IMG/VR virus record: IMGVR_UViG_3300025705_000029
Coordinates: 1-21,265 of that record
Strand: one strand, 5' to 3'
Length of the DNA: 21,265 nucleotides
From: a virus
Shown: piece after piece, positions 20,417 to 21,265 of the stretch
Layout of the letters: every line of letters begins with the position of its first letter
Numbering within the stretch: position 1 is the stretch's first letter
The notes under the pieces: model-generated
Seen by the model: the letters and a program-made list of their open reading frames with translations, nothing else
What the model was told of the DNA's origin: nothing
Database searches by the model: none
Program-made: the position numbers and the translations under genes

Positions 20417-21074
20417 AGAGTATCTCCTTGTTAAACGTATTTACCACAGTTCTAAACACTGCGGCGGTGCATAACTTGGTGTATTCCCACCAGTCCCAAC
20501 GACTACGCATGTACTTGTTGGGTGGAATTCCCAATGCTGATCTGTGTATGTCTATAATAAAAACCAATCTGTTTGTGGTAGCATTTGACCATGCAATGTG
20601 TACACCTGAGTTGTCAAAACCAAACACACCATCTCTCCAACCTATGCGTTGACCCATTACCCAAAGACCCATATCACCTTCAGGTATCATCAAAGGTATA
20701 TGACATCTTATGTATTTGCAGTAACGGTTTTCTTCATCTCCGTTGTGCAGTGGAATCTTTGCACCTGGTTTGAGCAAACTATAACTTGCTACATTTACAT
20801 CATCGCCAAACATCTTTACTAGTTTGTGTGCTGTGGGATAGTTGTTTTTGATCACACGTTCTTTGTCTGCCCACTGCTTTTGATAGAGTACGCCCAAAGG
20901 CACCCACCCGTTGATGTCATGCCAATACTTTTCTTCATCGCCCTTGCTCTGCTGTTCTTGTTGTTCTAGTACTTCAGGATGAACTCGTAAAAAGTCTGCC
21001 ATCAATTGAGGTGCTAGATCTGTGAACTGCTGTGCAAAAGGTATTTCGTGATGTCGCCATATGTACTTACGCAT
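20394..21074 (-). CDS. Aspartyl/asparaginyl beta-hydroxylase-like protein
   Basis: A 226-residue protein whose C-terminal half matches the Asp/Asn beta-hydroxylase fold, an Fe(II)/2-oxoglutarate oxygenase. Metal ligands are likely His110 (KIPLHNGDEENR) and His159 (GVHIAW). The strand YIRCHIPL (121-128) and basic Arg169 (NRLVFIIDI) fit the cosubstrate site and following strand; the motif WRDGVFGFDNSGVH is also typical of the family. The N-terminal ~100 residues contain no clear domain and are Gln- and Lys-rich. In bacteria these enzymes hydroxylate peptides, lipids or small molecules; here the substrate is unknown. A TTAAATA box lies just upstream, so late transcription is possible, with almost no leader. 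Confidence 0.85.
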   Translation of the reverse strand: MRKYIWRHHEIPFAQQFTDLAPQLMADFLRVHPEVLEQQEQQSKGDEEKYWHDINGWVPLGVLYQKQWADKERVIKNNYPTAHKLVKMFGDDVNVASYSLLKPGAKIPLHNGDEENRYCKYIRCHIPLMIPEGDMGLWVMGQRIGWRDGVFGFDNSGVHIAWSNATTNRLVFIIDIHRSALGIPPNKYMRSRWDWWEYTKLCTAAVFRTVVNTFNKEILYGTKRSR

Positions 21075-21079
21075 ATGTG

Positions 21080-21086
21080 TATTTAA
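21080..21086 (-). promoter_or_regulatory. Possible late-type box (TTAAATA) for the minus-strand operon
   Basis: On the minus strand TTAAATA ends six bases before the ATG at 21074, again giving a near-leaderless start under T4 late-promoter geometry. It lacks the ATAAATA core of the other late boxes, so support is weaker. Confidence 0.35.
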
Positions 21087-21098
21087 CGAGTGTACACA

Positions 21099-21127
21099 CA
21101 GGGGCTCATCGTTTGAACAAGCCCCTG
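21099..21127 (-). terminator. Hairpin between two minus-strand genes
   Basis: CAGGGGCT (21099-21106) pairs perfectly with AGCCCCTG (21120-21127) around a 13-base loop. It lies just after the stop of the partial gene on the minus strand. No T run follows on that strand, so it may be a weak terminator or an mRNA 3' end stabiliser. Confidence 0.5.
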
Positions 21128-21134
21128 AGAGTGG

Positions 21135-21265
21135 TTATATAGTTCGTTTGGATACAGTTATATGATTGAGCACAAGACCTGTGTTGGCTCCGTGCTTGAC
21201 AGTGTATCCACTAGTACCACCTGCATTAGTGTCAACGCTTAGTCGACTACGTGCAAGTATGGCAT
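21135..21265 (-). CDS. C-terminal end of a gene entering from the right edge (partial)
   Basis: On the minus strand one frame is open from the window edge to a TAA at 21135-21137. It gives a 42-residue tail of a larger protein: it starts A-I-L-A-R-S-R-L-S-V-D-T-N-A-G-G-T-S-G-Y and ends H-I-T-V-S-K-R-T-I. The Gly/Ser/Thr-rich, beta-like composition resembles the C-terminus of marine phage virion proteins. A hairpin follows directly downstream. It is too short to name; the real gene lies mostly outside the window. Confidence 0.6.
   Translation of the reverse strand, partial: AILARSRLSVDTNAGGTSGYTVKHGANTGLVLNHITVSKRTI

Noticed and set aside
1-21265. CRISPR arrays, insertion sequences, integrase or attachment sites
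   Set aside because: No regularly spaced repeats, transposase motifs or integrase-like proteins were seen on either strand.

Overview
The window reads as part of a marine T4-like myovirus genome. The evidence is a set of recognisable T4 core proteins: large terminase gp17, ssDNA-binding protein gp32, UvsX, UvsY, UvsW, clamp-loader small subunit gp62 (divergent), primase gp61 and replicative helicase gp41. The DNA is A+T-rich and densely coded, with no gene-free stretch over about 265 bases. Short stop/start overlaps are common, and no photosynthesis gene, tRNA, integrase, insertion sequence or CRISPR array was seen. The host cannot be fixed from this sequence; a marine bacterium is inferred from the company of accessory genes and from recalled similarity to phages of marine bacteria.

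Layout. Positions 1-1101 hold two acidic proteins of unknown function, the first cut by the window start, closed by a strong intrinsic terminator. Positions 1158-4094 hold terminase gp17 and an unknown 441-aa protein, each behind an ATAAATA late-promoter-like box. Positions 4099-7128 hold the recombination block gp32 - uvsX - 82-aa ORF - uvsY, headed by a near-consensus sigma70 promoter. Positions 7128-7319 are non-coding but highly structured: an approximately 101-nt element closed by a long stem, then a terminator. Positions 7330-10331 hold small early-type genes and an AAA+ ATPase, served by four consensus-like promoters; two of these are near-identical copies carrying a 10-bp palindrome between -35 and -10. 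After a tandem-hairpin spacer, positions 10421-15005 run as one tight operon: uvsW (predicted leaderless), a conserved unknown, a small membrane protein, gp62, a zinc-finger protein, a 191-aa miniature relative of bacterial DNA polymerase III alpha, and a PhyH-type 2-oxoglutarate oxygenase. A reverse-strand conserved unknown follows, then a divergent late structural gene, gp61, a NifU-like protein, a small unknown and gp41. The right end is on the minus strand: an Asp/Asn beta-hydroxylase-like protein, a 60-aa protein, a YqgE/AlgH-family protein, and the C-terminus of another gene entering from beyond the right edge.

How the genes fit together. gp41 and gp61 form the primosome, gp32 coats single strands, gp62 is half of the clamp loader, and UvsX/UvsY/UvsW drive recombination-dependent replication; gp17 then packages DNA. 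The polymerase itself (gp43), clamp gp45, gp44 and gp46/47 are not in the window. The most interesting item is the compact C-family polymerase-like protein at 13738-14313, which appears to keep all three catalytic aspartates in under 200 residues. Next are the structured RNA after uvsY, the duplicated palindromic promoters, and the accessory metabolic genes (NifU-like, AlgH-like and two Fe(II) oxygenase-type proteins).
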